From the NCBI GenBank assembly GCA_963717635.1, contig OY970347.1:1302001-1366000 (forward strand): a stretch of 64,000 nucleotides of DNA, in the 5' to 3' direction. Shown here piece by piece: positions 8,261 through 17,319 of the stretch. The notes beneath the pieces were generated by a model. That model did no database searches. It worked only from the letters and a program-made list of their open reading frames with translations, and was not told the DNA's origin. A program made the position numbers and the translations under genes. Every line of letters starts with the position of its first letter. Within the stretch, counting starts at the first letter, position 1. The stretch comes from JALZKA01 sp963717635 (GTDB taxonomy: Bacteria > Actinomycetota > Thermoleophilia > Solirubrobacterales > 70-9).

Positions 8261-9354
8261 GCGCGGAGCGGCGCGAGCGCCTGGAGGCGCTGGTCTCAGA
8301 GGCGGATCTGGACGCGCTCCTCGTGGGCGACCTGGTCCGCCCCGGCGACTCGGGCCCTGACGCGATTGCGAACATCCGCTGGCTCACCGGGTTTAGTGGC
8401 ACCAGCGGCTTCGCGATCGTCGGCCCTGGCCGCGGCGAGTTCCTGACCGACTTCCGCTACACCGAGCGCGCCGCCGAGGAGGTGGCGGACGGGTTCGAGC
8501 GGATCACGATCGACGGCCGCATGCTCGCGGAGCTTTCCGCGCGACTGCACGGCAGGGTCGGCTTCGACGATGCGACGACCAGCGTCCACTCGCTCGCAAA
8601 GCTGACCGAGGCCGTAGGGGAGGAGGCCGAGCTGGTCGCGACCAACGGCCTGGTCGAGCGGCTGCGGAGAACGAAGGACGCCGCGGAGGTCGAGGCGATC
8701 GCGGAGGCGGCACGGCTGGCCGACGAAGTGTTCGAGTGGATCGCGGGTGAGGGTCTCGCGGGGCGCACCGAGCGCGAGGTGGCGCTCGCCGCCGAGACGC
8801 GCATCCGCGAGCACGGCGCCGTGCCGTCCTTCCCGGCGATCGTCGCCGCCGGCCCGAACGGCGCCCTGCCTCACGCGGAGCCCTCGGATCGCGAGATCGG
8901 CCCGGCCGAGCTAGTCGTGATCGACATGGGGGCGAAGCTGGACGGCTATTGCTCGGACGGCACCAGGACGTTCGCGACCGGCGATCCGGACTCAGATGCG
9001 CGAGCGGTCTACGAGCTTGTCCAGCGGGCCCAGGCCGTTGGCCTCGAGGCCGTTCGGGCGGGAGTTGGCGGAGCTGAGGCGGACGCCGCGTCCCGGGCAC
9101 CGATCTCCGAGGCCGGCCACGGCGAGCGCTACGGTCACGGGCTCGGCCATGGCGTGGGGCTCGAGGTGCACGAGGCGCCGCGCCTGGGCAAGACCTCAGA
9201 AGATGTGCTCGCGGTCGGGGATGTGGTGACCGTCGAGCCCGGTGTCTACCTGCCCGGGAGCTTCGGTGTGCGGATCGAGGACCTGGTCGTGGTTGAGGAC
9301 GGCGGTGTGCGTAACTTGAGTCAAACGTCCAAGGACCTGCGTGTAACCGGCTGA
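8257..9354 (+). CDS. pepP: M24 family Xaa-Pro aminopeptidase/dipeptidase
   Basis: Metallopeptidase of the pita-bread fold that cleaves X-Pro bonds. An N-terminal creatinase-like domain (residues 1-130) precedes the catalytic domain. All five metal ligands can be seen: Asp in VVIDMGAKLDGY, Asp in CSDGTRTF, His in GHGLGHGVGLEVHE, Glu in VTVEPGVY and Glu in VRIEDLVVV. TTG start overlapping the aroQ stop. In many Actinobacteria this gene directly precedes efp; here efp is 11 kb away. PepQ would be an equally good name. Confidence 0.92.
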   Translation: MSAERRERLEALVSEADLDALLVGDLVRPGDSGPDAIANIRWLTGFSGTSGFAIVGPGRGEFLTDFRYTERAAEEVADGFERITIDGRMLAELSARLHGRVGFDDATTSVHSLAKLTEAVGEEAELVATNGLVERLRRTKDAAEVEAIAEAARLADEVFEWIAGEGLAGRTEREVALAAETRIREHGAVPSFPAIVAAGPNGALPHAEPSDREIGPAELVVIDMGAKLDGYCSDGTRTFATGDPDSDARAVYELVQRAQAVGLEAVRAGVGGAEADAASRAPISEAGHGERYGHGLGHGVGLEVHEAPRLGKTSEDVLAVGDVVTVEPGVYLPGSFGVRIEDLVVVEDGGVRNLSQTSKDLRVTG

Positions 9355-9368
9355 GAACCCCCTCAATC

Positions 9369-9397
9369 CTCAAGTGGGGGGCCCAAACGGCCGATTG
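9369..9397 (+). promoter_or_regulatory. Sigma-28 (FliA/WhiG)-like promoter before the minor pilin operon
   Basis: CTCAAG at 9369-9374, 14 bases, then GGCCGATTG at 9389-9397, identical in boxes and spacing to 1379-1407. It lies between the peptidase stop and the prepilin gene at 9415. The leader would be only about 10 bases, with AGGTAG at 9406-9411 as a short ribosome binding site. Confidence 0.6.
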
Positions 9398-9414
9398 GTA
9401 AGCCAGGTAGCTCG

Positions 9415-9990
9415 ATGCTGAGGCTTGCGCGCGCACGGACAACGACGACGCGCCAGGGGGGGTTCACACTCCCCGAGCTCGCGGTTACAACCACAGTAAT
9501 GCTGATCATCGGCGTCGCCGTTCTCAGCTTCATCGTCGTCAGCGCCCGCCAGTACACGGGGCAGGAGGACCGGGTGACGACCACCGACGAGGCCCGCAAC
9601 GCGCTGCTGCGGATCACGAACGAGTTGCGCGACGCCGGCGCCGTGACGTTCGTGGACCAGGGGACCGTGCAGGCCGAGGCACGCGCGAGCGACGGGACCT
9701 TTCACCAGGTGACCTACTCGTGCGGCACCGGCACCGGCGGCACCGAGACCTGCACGCGTACCGACGCCACTACCGGCGATGAGGAGCTGCTGGTCGAGGG
9801 CGTCGTCAACGCGAACAACTTCCGGCTGATCGCGGGCAGCGACCTGACCGGTACCAGCAGTGAGGGCGGAGCTGTGGAGGTCCGGTTGGAGCTGGACCTC
9901 GACGACGCCGAGAACCCGATCGTCCTGAGCTCGGCGGTCCGGCCACGCAACTGCAGCACCACGGCGGGGGTGGTCAACCCGTGCGGCTAG
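9415..9990 (+). CDS. Type IV prepilin-like protein (minor pilin, PilW-like position)
   Basis: Class III-type prepilin leader of 16 residues ending in GG, then FTLPEL with Glu at +5, followed by a hydrophobic helix of about 20 residues (TTTVMLIIGVAVLSFIVVSA). The remaining 150 residues form a small globular domain with a cysteine pair in SCGTGTGGTETC and a C-terminal one in NCSTTAGVVNPC. The prepilin peptidase encoded at 609-1370 is the likely processing enzyme. First gene of a three-gene prepilin operon with overlapping stops and starts. Confidence 0.85.
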   Translation: MLRLARARTTTTRQGGFTLPELAVTTTVMLIIGVAVLSFIVVSARQYTGQEDRVTTTDEARNALLRITNELRDAGAVTFVDQGTVQAEARASDGTFHQVTYSCGTGTGGTETCTRTDATTGDEELLVEGVVNANNFRLIAGSDLTGTSSEGGAVEVRLELDLDDAENPIVLSSAVRPRNCSTTAGVVNPCG

Positions 9991-11066
9991 GACGCGCGCG
10001 AGAGGAGAGCGGCTTCACCCTGATCGAGTCCCTGGTCGGAGGCATCCTGCTGGTGATCGGGATCCTGGGCGGGATCAGCGTCTTCGATAGCTCGCGGCGC
10101 GAATCGGCGAGCGGCGAGCGCCAGCAGATCGCGGCGCTTCAGGCCCAGACGGAGCTGGAGCGCTTTCGCGACGTGCCGTACTCGGAGCTCGAGCTCGACC
10201 CGAACGCAGCCCAGGCATGGACGTCCTCGGCCGGACCCGGCGACCCGACCGCTCGCGTCGTCACCGGCCCGCCGCCCGGGTTCCGCTCGGGGCCGAGCCA
10301 GACCGAGGACCTGGCGTACGCGGCGGCGAGCGGCGCGGGGATCGACCCGCAGTCGACCTATCCGCTGGCGATGGGCGACGCGACGATCGACGCGGACGTG
10401 TACCGGTTCGTCTCGTGGAAAGACGAGGAGTGTCCGGTGACCGACCTCAGCGGCCTCGTTGGTCCGCTCGAGGTCCTCGCGGACACCAGCGCGACACAGT
10501 TGGACAGCATCCTGGCGGGCGGGAGCATCCTGAACAACCTGCTCGGCCCGCTGTTCGGGGTCCTGAACCCGGTCGTGCGCAACCGGCTCAATGACGCCAG
10601 GGACGAGCTCACAGCAATCCAGGCGGCGCTGGCCGACCTGGTCGCCGCGATCGAGGCGCTCAACGAGATCGACCCCTGCGACGCGGACGTCGAGGCGCTG
10701 AACGAGCTGCAGGACACGCTCGGGCCGCTCAACCCGATGCTGACGGAGCTCAACTCGCGCCTCAACGCCTACCACGCGGGCTGTCTCAAGGTCCTTGGCG
10801 TGATCGTCAGCTGCCCCGGAAGCGCCAGCGCTCTCTACGCCAACCTCAACGCGACGATCACGAACCTCGAAAGCGCCGACTACGAGGCCGCCTTCGACGA
10901 ATTGATCGATTCGCTCGGCGCGCTCAACTCGGCCGATCACACCCACAACACGAAGCGCTTGACGGTCGCCGTCGTGCTCGAACCGCGGAACGGCTCCGGG
11001 CCGCTGACGCCGGTGTGGGCGACCTCGGTGGTCTCCAATCCGACCGAGGGGTTGCTGGCACCGTGA
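9981..11066 (+). CDS. Type IV prepilin-like protein (minor pilin, PilV-like position)
   Basis: The leader ends in ESG, followed by FTLIESLVGGILLVIGI with Glu at +5. The mature chain of about 350 residues is long for a minor pilin. The middle third is a predicted helical/coiled-coil stretch (repeats of LxxLNxxLxxL type around residues 200-320) with several cysteines. GTG start overlapping the previous gene by 10 bases, and the next gene starts in its stop codon. A tip or priming minor pilin is the likely role, by position and leader. Confidence 0.82.
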   Translation: MRLGRAREESGFTLIESLVGGILLVIGILGGISVFDSSRRESASGERQQIAALQAQTELERFRDVPYSELELDPNAAQAWTSSAGPGDPTARVVTGPPPGFRSGPSQTEDLAYAAASGAGIDPQSTYPLAMGDATIDADVYRFVSWKDEECPVTDLSGLVGPLEVLADTSATQLDSILAGGSILNNLLGPLFGVLNPVVRNRLNDARDELTAIQAALADLVAAIEALNEIDPCDADVEALNELQDTLGPLNPMLTELNSRLNAYHAGCLKVLGVIVSCPGSASALYANLNATITNLESADYEAAFDELIDSLGALNSADHTHNTKRLTVAVVLEPRNGSGPLTPVWATSVVSNPTEGLLAP

Positions 11067-11680
11067 GGGCGCTGCGGCAAGAGCACGGATTCACGGTGCC
11101 GCTGGCGCTTGCGGTGATCGCGATTGTGGCCGGCTTCGGCGCGGTCGCGATCGCGCTCGCAACGCACAGCGTCGAGCGCTCGAGCCGCGACCGCAGCTCC
11201 GCCCGTGCTCTGGCTGCGGCCGACGCGGGCCTCGACACGGCTGCCTACCGGATGAACAAGGCGCTCGTGGCGTCCAGGGTCGATGGCCTGGTGCCCGACG
11301 GCCTGGTGGCGCTGACCGAGGAGACGCTGGGCTGCCTGGAGGTGGGAGTCGGGGCGATGAGCGTCGAGCTCGTCCCGCTCGGGGACTGCGCGCTGTCGGA
11401 GGCCGAGTCGCTGGACGCAACCGTCGACGACGACGGGCTCGGTCCATCGGCGACGTTCCGCTACTGGATCAAGAGCGCCGTCGATCTCGGGACGGGCGAC
11501 AATCTGGTCGAGCGCCGGATCATCTCGGTGGGCGAGGTGGACGGCGTCGCTCGCCGCGTGATCGGCATCTACCGGTTGGACCTCGCACCGCCGGCGACCG
11601 CGCTGTTCAGCCGCACGAACTACGTCGAGTGCGCCTCGGCGATTCCGGCCGCGGGCAGCGACCCGGCGGCGGGCTGCTGA
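11063..11680 (+). CDS. Pilin-like protein with atypical leader (PilX-like position)
   Basis: I chose the GTG at 11063, which overlaps the preceding TGA. It gives MRALRQEHG followed by FTVPLALAVIAIVAGF, a short basic leader and a hydrophobic helix as in prepilins, but with Leu instead of Glu at +5. Minor pilins of the PilX/GspK type can lack Glu5. The chain of 205 residues ends in SDPAAGC, with a terminal cysteine. An upstream in-frame GTG at 11015 would lie inside the previous gene and would spoil the leader, so I reject it. Confidence 0.75.
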   Translation: MRALRQEHGFTVPLALAVIAIVAGFGAVAIALATHSVERSSRDRSSARALAAADAGLDTAAYRMNKALVASRVDGLVPDGLVALTEETLGCLEVGVGAMSVELVPLGDCALSEAESLDATVDDDGLGPSATFRYWIKSAVDLGTGDNLVERRIISVGEVDGVARRVIGIYRLDLAPPATALFSRTNYVECASAIPAAGSDPAAGC

Positions 11681-11731
11681 GCGCGGGGACTCGTTGCATC
11701 AAGCAACCGAGCCGCGATACCCTGCGGCCCG

Positions 11732-14005
11732 GTGGCCGCGGTGAGCCAGACCCACTATCGAACCTGTCCCTTCTGCGAGGCGACCTGCGGTCTGCGGGTC
11801 GAGGTGGCGGGCGACGAGGTGGTCTCGATCCGCGGCGACGATGACGACGTCCTCAGCAAGGGCTTCATCTGCCCGAAGGCGTTCGGGTTGAAGGAGCTTC
11901 GCGACGATCCGGACCGCCTTCGAGCCCCGCTCGTGCGCCGTGATGGGGAACTGCGCGAGGCGACCTGGGACGAGGCGTTTGCCGAGATCGACGCACGGCT
12001 GGGCCCAATCCTCTCCGAGCACGGCCGCGATGCGGTCGCGGTCTACGCGGGCAACCCCACCGCCCACAACCTGGCGGCGATGATCTACCTGCGCGTCTTC
12101 CTGCGGGCCCTCGGCTCGAAGAACATCTACTCCGCCTCGTCCGTGGACCAGATGCCGAAGCACTTTTCGGCCGGGCACATGTTCGGCCACTGGACCTCGA
12201 TCCCGATCCCCGACACGGACCGCACCGACCATCTGATGATCTGGGGTGCCAACCCCCTGGTCTCGAACGGCAGCCTCCTGACGGCGCCCGACATGCGCGG
12301 GCGGATCCGCCGGATCCAGGAACGCGGCGGCCGAGTCATAGTGATCGACCCGCGGCGGACCCGCACGGCCGAGAGCGCTTCGGAGCACCACTTCATCCGC
12401 CCCGGGACCGACGCCCTGGCGCTGTTCGCGCTGGTCGCGACGCTGTTCGAGGAGGAGCTGGCCGATCCGGGCGAGCTGGCCGACCTCTGCGAGGGCCAGG
12501 ACGAGGTCGCGCGGCTCGCGGCCGAGTTCAGCCCCGAGCGGGTCGCCGACGCCTGCGCCATCCCGGCCCCCGAGCTGCGGCGGATGGCGCGCGAGCTGGC
12601 GGCGGCCGAGCGCCCGGCGGTCTACGGGCGGATCGGCACCACCGTCCAGGAGTTCGGGACGCTGGCGAGCTGGCTGGTCGACGTCCTGAACGTGCTCTCC
12701 GGCGGCCTCGACCGACCGGGCGGCGCGATGTTCACCAAGGCCGCCGCGGCCCAGTCGAACTCCACCGGCGAGCCTGGCCGGGGCAGGGGAGTGGTCGCCG
12801 GTCGCTGGGCCAGCCGCGTGCGCGGCTTGCCCGAGGTGCTGGGCGAGCTGCCGGTTTCGGCGCTGGCCGAGGAGATCGACACGCCCGGCGAGGGCCAGGT
12901 GCGGGCGCTGGTCACGGCCGCCGGCAACCCGCTGGTCTCGACCCCCAACGCCGCCCGGCTCGAGCGGGCAGTTGACGGCCTGGACTTCATGCTCAGCCTC
13001 GATATCTATGTGAACGAGACCAGCCGCCACGCCGACGTCATCCTGCCGGCGCCCGACCCGCTGGCGCGATCGCACTACGACCTGGCGCTCTACCAGTTCG
13101 CGGCTCGCAACGTGGCCAACTACTCGGCGCCCGTGTTCGAGCGCGACGCGACCATGCTGAGCGAGGAGGAGGCCCTCCTGCGGCTGGTCGGGATCGTCAC
13201 CGGCCAGGGCCCGGATGCGGACACCGAGGCGATCGACGACGCGGTGGCCGGAGCGCTGATCGGGCGCGAGGTCGGCACCGCGGGCTCGCTGATCGAGGGC
13301 CGCGACCCGGCCGAGATCGCTAGGGACCTGGAGCCCAGGCGTGGCCCCGAGCGGATCCTCGACCTGATGATGCGGACCGGCGCCCACGGCGACGGCTTCG
13401 GCGCTCGGCCGGACGGGCTCACCCTCGAGCGGGTGGAGGCCAGCCCTCACGGCGTCGACCTTGGTGCGCACGAGCCGCGGATGCCGGAGGTCCTGCGGAC
13501 GCCGTCGGGCCGGATCGAACTGGCGCCGGAGCCGATCACGGCCGACGTTGGCCGGCTCCGCACGCGCCTCGACGAGGGCGCCTGGAACGGCGCCGGGCCC
13601 GAGATGGTTCTGATCGGCCGCCGTCAGCTGCGCTCGAACAACTCGTGGATGCACAACCTGAACGCCCTGGTCAAGGGCAAGGATCGCTGCACGGCGCTGG
13701 TCCACCCGATCGACGCCGAGCGGCTCGGCCTGGCCGACGGGGCGCGAGTCCGCGTGCGCTCGGCCGCGGGCGAGCTCGAGGCGCCGGTCGAGGTGAGCGA
13801 CGAGATGATGCCCGGGGTCGTCAGCGTGCCGCACGGCTGGGGCCACGACGCCGACGGTGTACGCCTGCGCGTCGCATCCGAGCACGCCGGCGTCAACTCG
13901 AACCTCGCGGCCGACGAGACCCAAGTCGACGCGCCCAGCGGCAACGCTGTGCTGAACGGGATCCCGGTCGAGCTCGAGCCGGTACCGGCGCTCGTCACCG
14001 CCTAG
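11732..14005 (+). CDS. Molybdopterin-dependent oxidoreductase (DMSO reductase superfamily)
   Basis: A 757-residue bis-MGD enzyme. The N-terminal [4Fe-4S] motif is C12-x2-C15-x3-C19-x27-C47. The molybdopterin domains follow (GANPLVSNGSLL, VIDPRRTRTAE), and a C-terminal MGD-binding barrel has GRRQLRSNNSWMHN and VSVPHGWGH. It resembles stand-alone actinobacterial oxidoreductases such as M. tuberculosis Rv0197. No electron-transfer subunit, chaperone or formate-specific gene is nearby, so the substrate is unknown. There is no signal peptide, so it is probably cytoplasmic. A TACCCT box 8 bases upstream of the GTG suggests a leaderless mRNA. A GTG at 11741 is an alternative start. Confidence 0.85.
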   Translation: MAAVSQTHYRTCPFCEATCGLRVEVAGDEVVSIRGDDDDVLSKGFICPKAFGLKELRDDPDRLRAPLVRRDGELREATWDEAFAEIDARLGPILSEHGRDAVAVYAGNPTAHNLAAMIYLRVFLRALGSKNIYSASSVDQMPKHFSAGHMFGHWTSIPIPDTDRTDHLMIWGANPLVSNGSLLTAPDMRGRIRRIQERGGRVIVIDPRRTRTAESASEHHFIRPGTDALALFALVATLFEEELADPGELADLCEGQDEVARLAAEFSPERVADACAIPAPELRRMARELAAAERPAVYGRIGTTVQEFGTLASWLVDVLNVLSGGLDRPGGAMFTKAAAAQSNSTGEPGRGRGVVAGRWASRVRGLPEVLGELPVSALAEEIDTPGEGQVRALVTAAGNPLVSTPNAARLERAVDGLDFMLSLDIYVNETSRHADVILPAPDPLARSHYDLALYQFAARNVANYSAPVFERDATMLSEEEALLRLVGIVTGQGPDADTEAIDDAVAGALIGREVGTAGSLIEGRDPAEIARDLEPRRGPERILDLMMRTGAHGDGFGARPDGLTLERVEASPHGVDLGAHEPRMPEVLRTPSGRIELAPEPITADVGRLRTRLDEGAWNGAGPEMVLIGRRQLRSNNSWMHNLNALVKGKDRCTALVHPIDAERLGLADGARVRVRSAAGELEAPVEVSDEMMPGVVSVPHGWGHDADGVRLRVASEHAGVNSNLAADETQVDAPSGNAVLNGIPVELEPVPALVTA

Positions 14006-14024
14006 CCCGCCTACACTCGCGGCG

Positions 14025-16262
14025 ATGGGAGCTGCGAGGGCAGGCGCCGGGGGACTCGCGTCCGCGATCGCGGCCGCGTGCGCGCTGCTGGGCCCGCCGC
14101 TGGCCGCCGCGGCGGTCCCGCCCACGTGTCCCGGCCCGGAGGATCCGGCCCTGGGGCCGGTCCAGACTTTCACCGGCAACTTCGACGCGGGCCTCGAGAA
14201 CAGCTTCGTCCAGATCCCGGTCGCGGTGCCGGCGGGAAGCACCGGCGTCCGCGTCCGCTACTGCTTCGACCAGCCCGACGTGTCGCTGCCGAACGGTCTC
14301 AACAGCAACACGCTCGACCTGGGGATCTACGAGCCGCTGCACGAAAGCAACACGGTGCATGGGCCCGACGAGCTTCGGGGCTGGAGCGGCGGCGCCGTCC
14401 GCGACGCGACCGTCGCCGTCAACGGATTCTCCGACGAGGCGACCTACGGGGCGACGGACGAGGCGGCCCGGAAAAGATACGTCTCGGGCCGTACCACCCG
14501 CGCCTACGAGCCGGGCCCGATCCCCGCGGGCGAGTGGATCGTCGAGCTGGGCCTGGCCTCGATCGCCACGGTTTCCGAGCTGAACTTCGACAACAGCGTC
14601 GCCTGGCGGGTCGACGTGCAGACGACGTCCAGCCCGAGTTTCGCCGACGACCCGTACGGGCCGGTGGCGTACGAGCCGGCGGCCGCGCTCGACGAGCCCG
14701 GGTGGTACGCGGGCGACTTCCACGTCCACGGCGAGCACGAGCCCGGCAACGCGCTGATGCGAGCGACCTTCGACTACGCGTTCGCGCCGCGGGCCGAGGG
14801 CGGCGCCGGCCTTGACTTCGTCACCCTCGTGGATCACAACAACACGGTCGCGTTCGGCGAGGTCGGCCGGTTCCAGGCCGACTATCCGGGCAAGCTGATC
14901 GCGCGCGGCACCGAGGTCACGACCTACCGGGGCCACCTTCAGGCCCAGGCGGCCGGCTCACAGTCCGACTTTCGCACCGCGCCGATCTATCGGCGCGCCA
15001 GCGACGGCGCGCTCAGCCAGGTCCGCGCCGCGCAGCCGGTCAGCGAGATTTTCGACGAGGTCCACGACGCCGGCGGCTACACGCAGATCAACCACCCCAC
15101 GATCTTCCCCTCGCTGCTGCCGTTCGTCGCCGCCTTCTGCCGCGGCTGCCCGTGGGACTACTCCGCTGCCGCCACCGACTACACCAAGGTCGACGCGATC
15201 GAGGTCCACACGGGACCGCCGGGGCTCGACCAGCCACCGCGGCCGGGGCCGAACCCGTTCACTCCGCTCGCCGTCGCCTTCTGGGACCAGGCGATTGACG
15301 ACGGTGGCACCAACAGCAACCGGATCGCCGCCGTCGGCTCCAGCGACTCGCACCAGGCCGGGGACCAGGGGGAGGGGGTTGACGCGTTGCTCTCTTCACC
15401 AATCGGCGAAGGGACGACTGTCGTTCACGCCGAGGAGCTGTCCGAGGCGGGGGTTCAGGAGGCGGTCGAGGCCGGGCACACCTACGTCAAGCCGTTCGGG
15501 CAGACGTCCCCGGACGTACGGCTCGAGGCCAGCGAGGCCGGCTCGGCCGACCCGCCGGCGATCATCGGCGACTCGCTCGAATCGGCGACCGGGTTCTCGG
15601 CTGCCCTCGCGCTGACGGTCTCGAACCTGAACCAGGCGCGGGCGACCCGGCCGGGCCTCTACACGGTGATCCTCTACCGGAACACGCTGCCCGTGCTCGC
15701 GCTGCCCCTGCCGCCTGCGGGCGACTCGTTCCAGTTCGAGCTGCCGACCCTCGGCTACGCGCGGTACCGCCTCCAGGTCCAGCGCGAGGCCGCGATCGAG
15801 ACGATCTCAAGCCCCGTCTACGTTGACCCGGAGGCGGGCGGCCCGGATCCGCCGGAACCGCCTCCCGCCCCCCCGGCGACCTGTGCCGCGGCGCCGCCGA
15901 TCGTCCTGACCTCGGGGGCGGACCGCTTCGACGGCACCGATGCCGCGGACCGCGTGCGCGGCGGCCGCGGTCGTGATCGCCTGCGCGGTGGAGCCGGGGA
16001 CGACTGCCTGGTCGGCAACCGCGGGCGCGACCGGCTGCGCGGCGATGCGGGTTCGGATCGGATCGCGGGCAACCGCGGCCGCGACCGTTTGCTGGGCGAC
16101 AAGGGCTCGGACCGGTTGTCCGGTGGGCGCGGTTCGGATCGGATCCGGGCCGTCGACGGCGAGGCCGACGTGGTGCTGTGCGGGCGCGGGCCACGGGACC
16201 GCGCACGGGTCGATCGGGGCCTGGACCGGGTGCGGGGCTGCGAGCGCGTGCGTCGGACCTGA
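14025..16262 (+). CDS. Secreted PHP-domain protein with C-terminal RTX-like repeats
   Basis: A 745-residue exported protein. A signal peptide of about 28 residues ends in LAAAAVPP. The next 200 residues are a beta-rich domain. A PHP/histidinol-phosphatase-like domain then starts at WYAGDFHVHGEHEPG (metal-binding HVH) and continues through DFVTLVDHNN, GTEVTTYRGH and QINHP. A Pro-rich hinge leads to about seven nonapeptide-type units of GxxGxDRLxG form at about 15955-16150. They are Arg-rich where classic calcium-binding RTX has Asn/Asp-rich loops. Likely a secreted phosphoesterase or nuclease-like enzyme. A TACACT box ends 7 bases before the ATG. Confidence 0.8.
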   Translation: MGAARAGAGGLASAIAAACALLGPPLAAAAVPPTCPGPEDPALGPVQTFTGNFDAGLENSFVQIPVAVPAGSTGVRVRYCFDQPDVSLPNGLNSNTLDLGIYEPLHESNTVHGPDELRGWSGGAVRDATVAVNGFSDEATYGATDEAARKRYVSGRTTRAYEPGPIPAGEWIVELGLASIATVSELNFDNSVAWRVDVQTTSSPSFADDPYGPVAYEPAAALDEPGWYAGDFHVHGEHEPGNALMRATFDYAFAPRAEGGAGLDFVTLVDHNNTVAFGEVGRFQADYPGKLIARGTEVTTYRGHLQAQAAGSQSDFRTAPIYRRASDGALSQVRAAQPVSEIFDEVHDAGGYTQINHPTIFPSLLPFVAAFCRGCPWDYSAAATDYTKVDAIEVHTGPPGLDQPPRPGPNPFTPLAVAFWDQAIDDGGTNSNRIAAVGSSDSHQAGDQGEGVDALLSSPIGEGTTVVHAEELSEAGVQEAVEAGHTYVKPFGQTSPDVRLEASEAGSADPPAIIGDSLESATGFSAALALTVSNLNQARATRPGLYTVILYRNTLPVLALPLPPAGDSFQFELPTLGYARYRLQVQREAAIETISSPVYVDPEAGGPDPPEPPPAPPATCAAAPPIVLTSGADRFDGTDAADRVRGGRGRDRLRGGAGDDCLVGNRGRDRLRGDAGSDRIAGNRGRDRLLGDKGSDRLSGGRGSDRIRAVDGEADVVLCGRGPRDRARVDRGLDRVRGCERVRRT

Positions 16263-16263
16263 G

Positions 16264-17319
16264 TCAGCGGCTCAGGTCCAGATCCGCAGCAAGCGACTCG
16301 GCGAACGCCACCAGGAGCGCGACCGCGGCCTCGACGTCGCCCAGGTCGACCATCTCGACCGGCGAGTGCATGTAGCGCAGCGGAATCGAGACGAGGCCGG
16401 TGGGAATGCCGCTGCGCGAGATCTGGATCGCGTCGGCGTCGGTGCCGGTGCGGTTGCCGGAGCCGGAGACCGTGTGCTCGATCTCCTCGCGGTCCGCGGT
16501 CTCGACGAGCAGCTCGAAGACCTTCGGCGACAGGGTCGAGCCGCGGCCGATGACCGGGCCCGAACCCAGGGCGTGGCTGCCCTCCTGGTTCTCGTCGATG
16601 CCGGGTGCGTCAGTCGCGTGGGTCACATCAACCGCCACCGCCAGGTCCGGGCGCAGTTCGAAGGCCGCCGTGCGAGCGCCGTAGAGACCGATCTCCTCCT
16701 GGGCGTTGGCGACTCCCGCCACCCGCCCCTTGATCTTGCCGTTGGAGTGGCAGCGGCGGGCGACCTCGAGTGCCACGTACGAACCGAGGCGGTTGTCCAT
16801 CGATCGCGAGACCAGGCGCTCGCCCTGGACGCGCATCGGCTCGCCGGCGATCACCACCGGGTCGCCGATCCGCACCAGCTCCTTCGCAGCATCGCCGTCG
16901 TCGGCGCCGACATCGATGTGAAGTCCCTTCAGCTCGACCACCTTCTTGCGCTGCTCCTCCTCGAGGAGGTGGATCGGCTTGCGTCCGGCGACCCCGAATA
17001 CCGGCCCTTCCTTGGTCGCGATCTCGACCCGCTGGCCGACAAGGACCTGCGGGTCCCAGCCGCCGATTGCCGCGAACCAGATGAAGCCCTTGTCGTCGAT
17101 GTGGGTAACCACGAGCCCGATCTCGTCCAGGTGGCCGGCGATCGCCAAAACGGGCTCGGCGCCATCCGAGCCGACGAGCGCCATCGACGACCCGAGCCCG
17201 TCGGTGCGCACCTCGGCAAACGAAGCGGCCTCGCGCCAGACCGCGCTGGCGGGCGCCTCGTAGCCCGAGGGCGCGGGAACGCGCAGCAGCGCGTCCAGGA
17301 GCTCAGGCGTGTCGGCCAC
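16264..17319 (-). CDS. M42 family metallo-aminopeptidase
   Basis: Tetrahedral (TET-type) aminopeptidase of the FrvX/glutamyl-aminopeptidase family. The dinuclear zinc site is complete: His-Asp in AGHLDEIG, Asp in SRSMDNRLG, Glu-Glu in ANAQEEIG, Asp in AVAVDVTHA and His in LRYMHSP. I place the start at the GTG whose product begins with V-ADTPELLDALLRVPAPSGYE, which matches family N-termini. A GTG nine codons upstream (17346) is possible. It is convergent with the PHP gene, the two stops nearly touching. Confidence 0.9.
   Translation of the reverse strand: MADTPELLDALLRVPAPSGYEAPASAVWREAASFAEVRTDGLGSSMALVGSDGAEPVLAIAGHLDEIGLVVTHIDDKGFIWFAAIGGWDPQVLVGQRVEIATKEGPVFGVAGRKPIHLLEEEQRKKVVELKGLHIDVGADDGDAAKELVRIGDPVVIAGEPMRVQGERLVSRSMDNRLGSYVALEVARRCHSNGKIKGRVAGVANAQEEIGLYGARTAAFELRPDLAVAVDVTHATDAPGIDENQEGSHALGSGPVIGRGSTLSPKVFELLVETADREEIEHTVSGSGNRTGTDADAIQISRSGIPTGLVSIPLRYMHSPVEMVDLGDVEAAVALLVAFAESLAADLDLSR

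Noticed and set aside
9361..9414. Possible c-di-GMP-I (GEMM) riboswitch before the minor pilin genes, from CAATCC ... CCCAAACGGCC ... GGTAAGCCAGGTAGC
   Set aside because: The key GCAAAGC core is not present, the element is too short for the two stems, and a sigma-28-like promoter with its -10 box at 9390-9397 explains the conserved blocks better. Transcription would start after most of the supposed aptamer.
11699..14242. 847-codon minus-strand open frame opposite the molybdopterin oxidoreductase
   Set aside because: The plus-strand protein has complete Fe-S and Mo-cofactor motifs. The antisense translation has no motif and shows the typical Arg/Gly/Asp-rich shadow composition.
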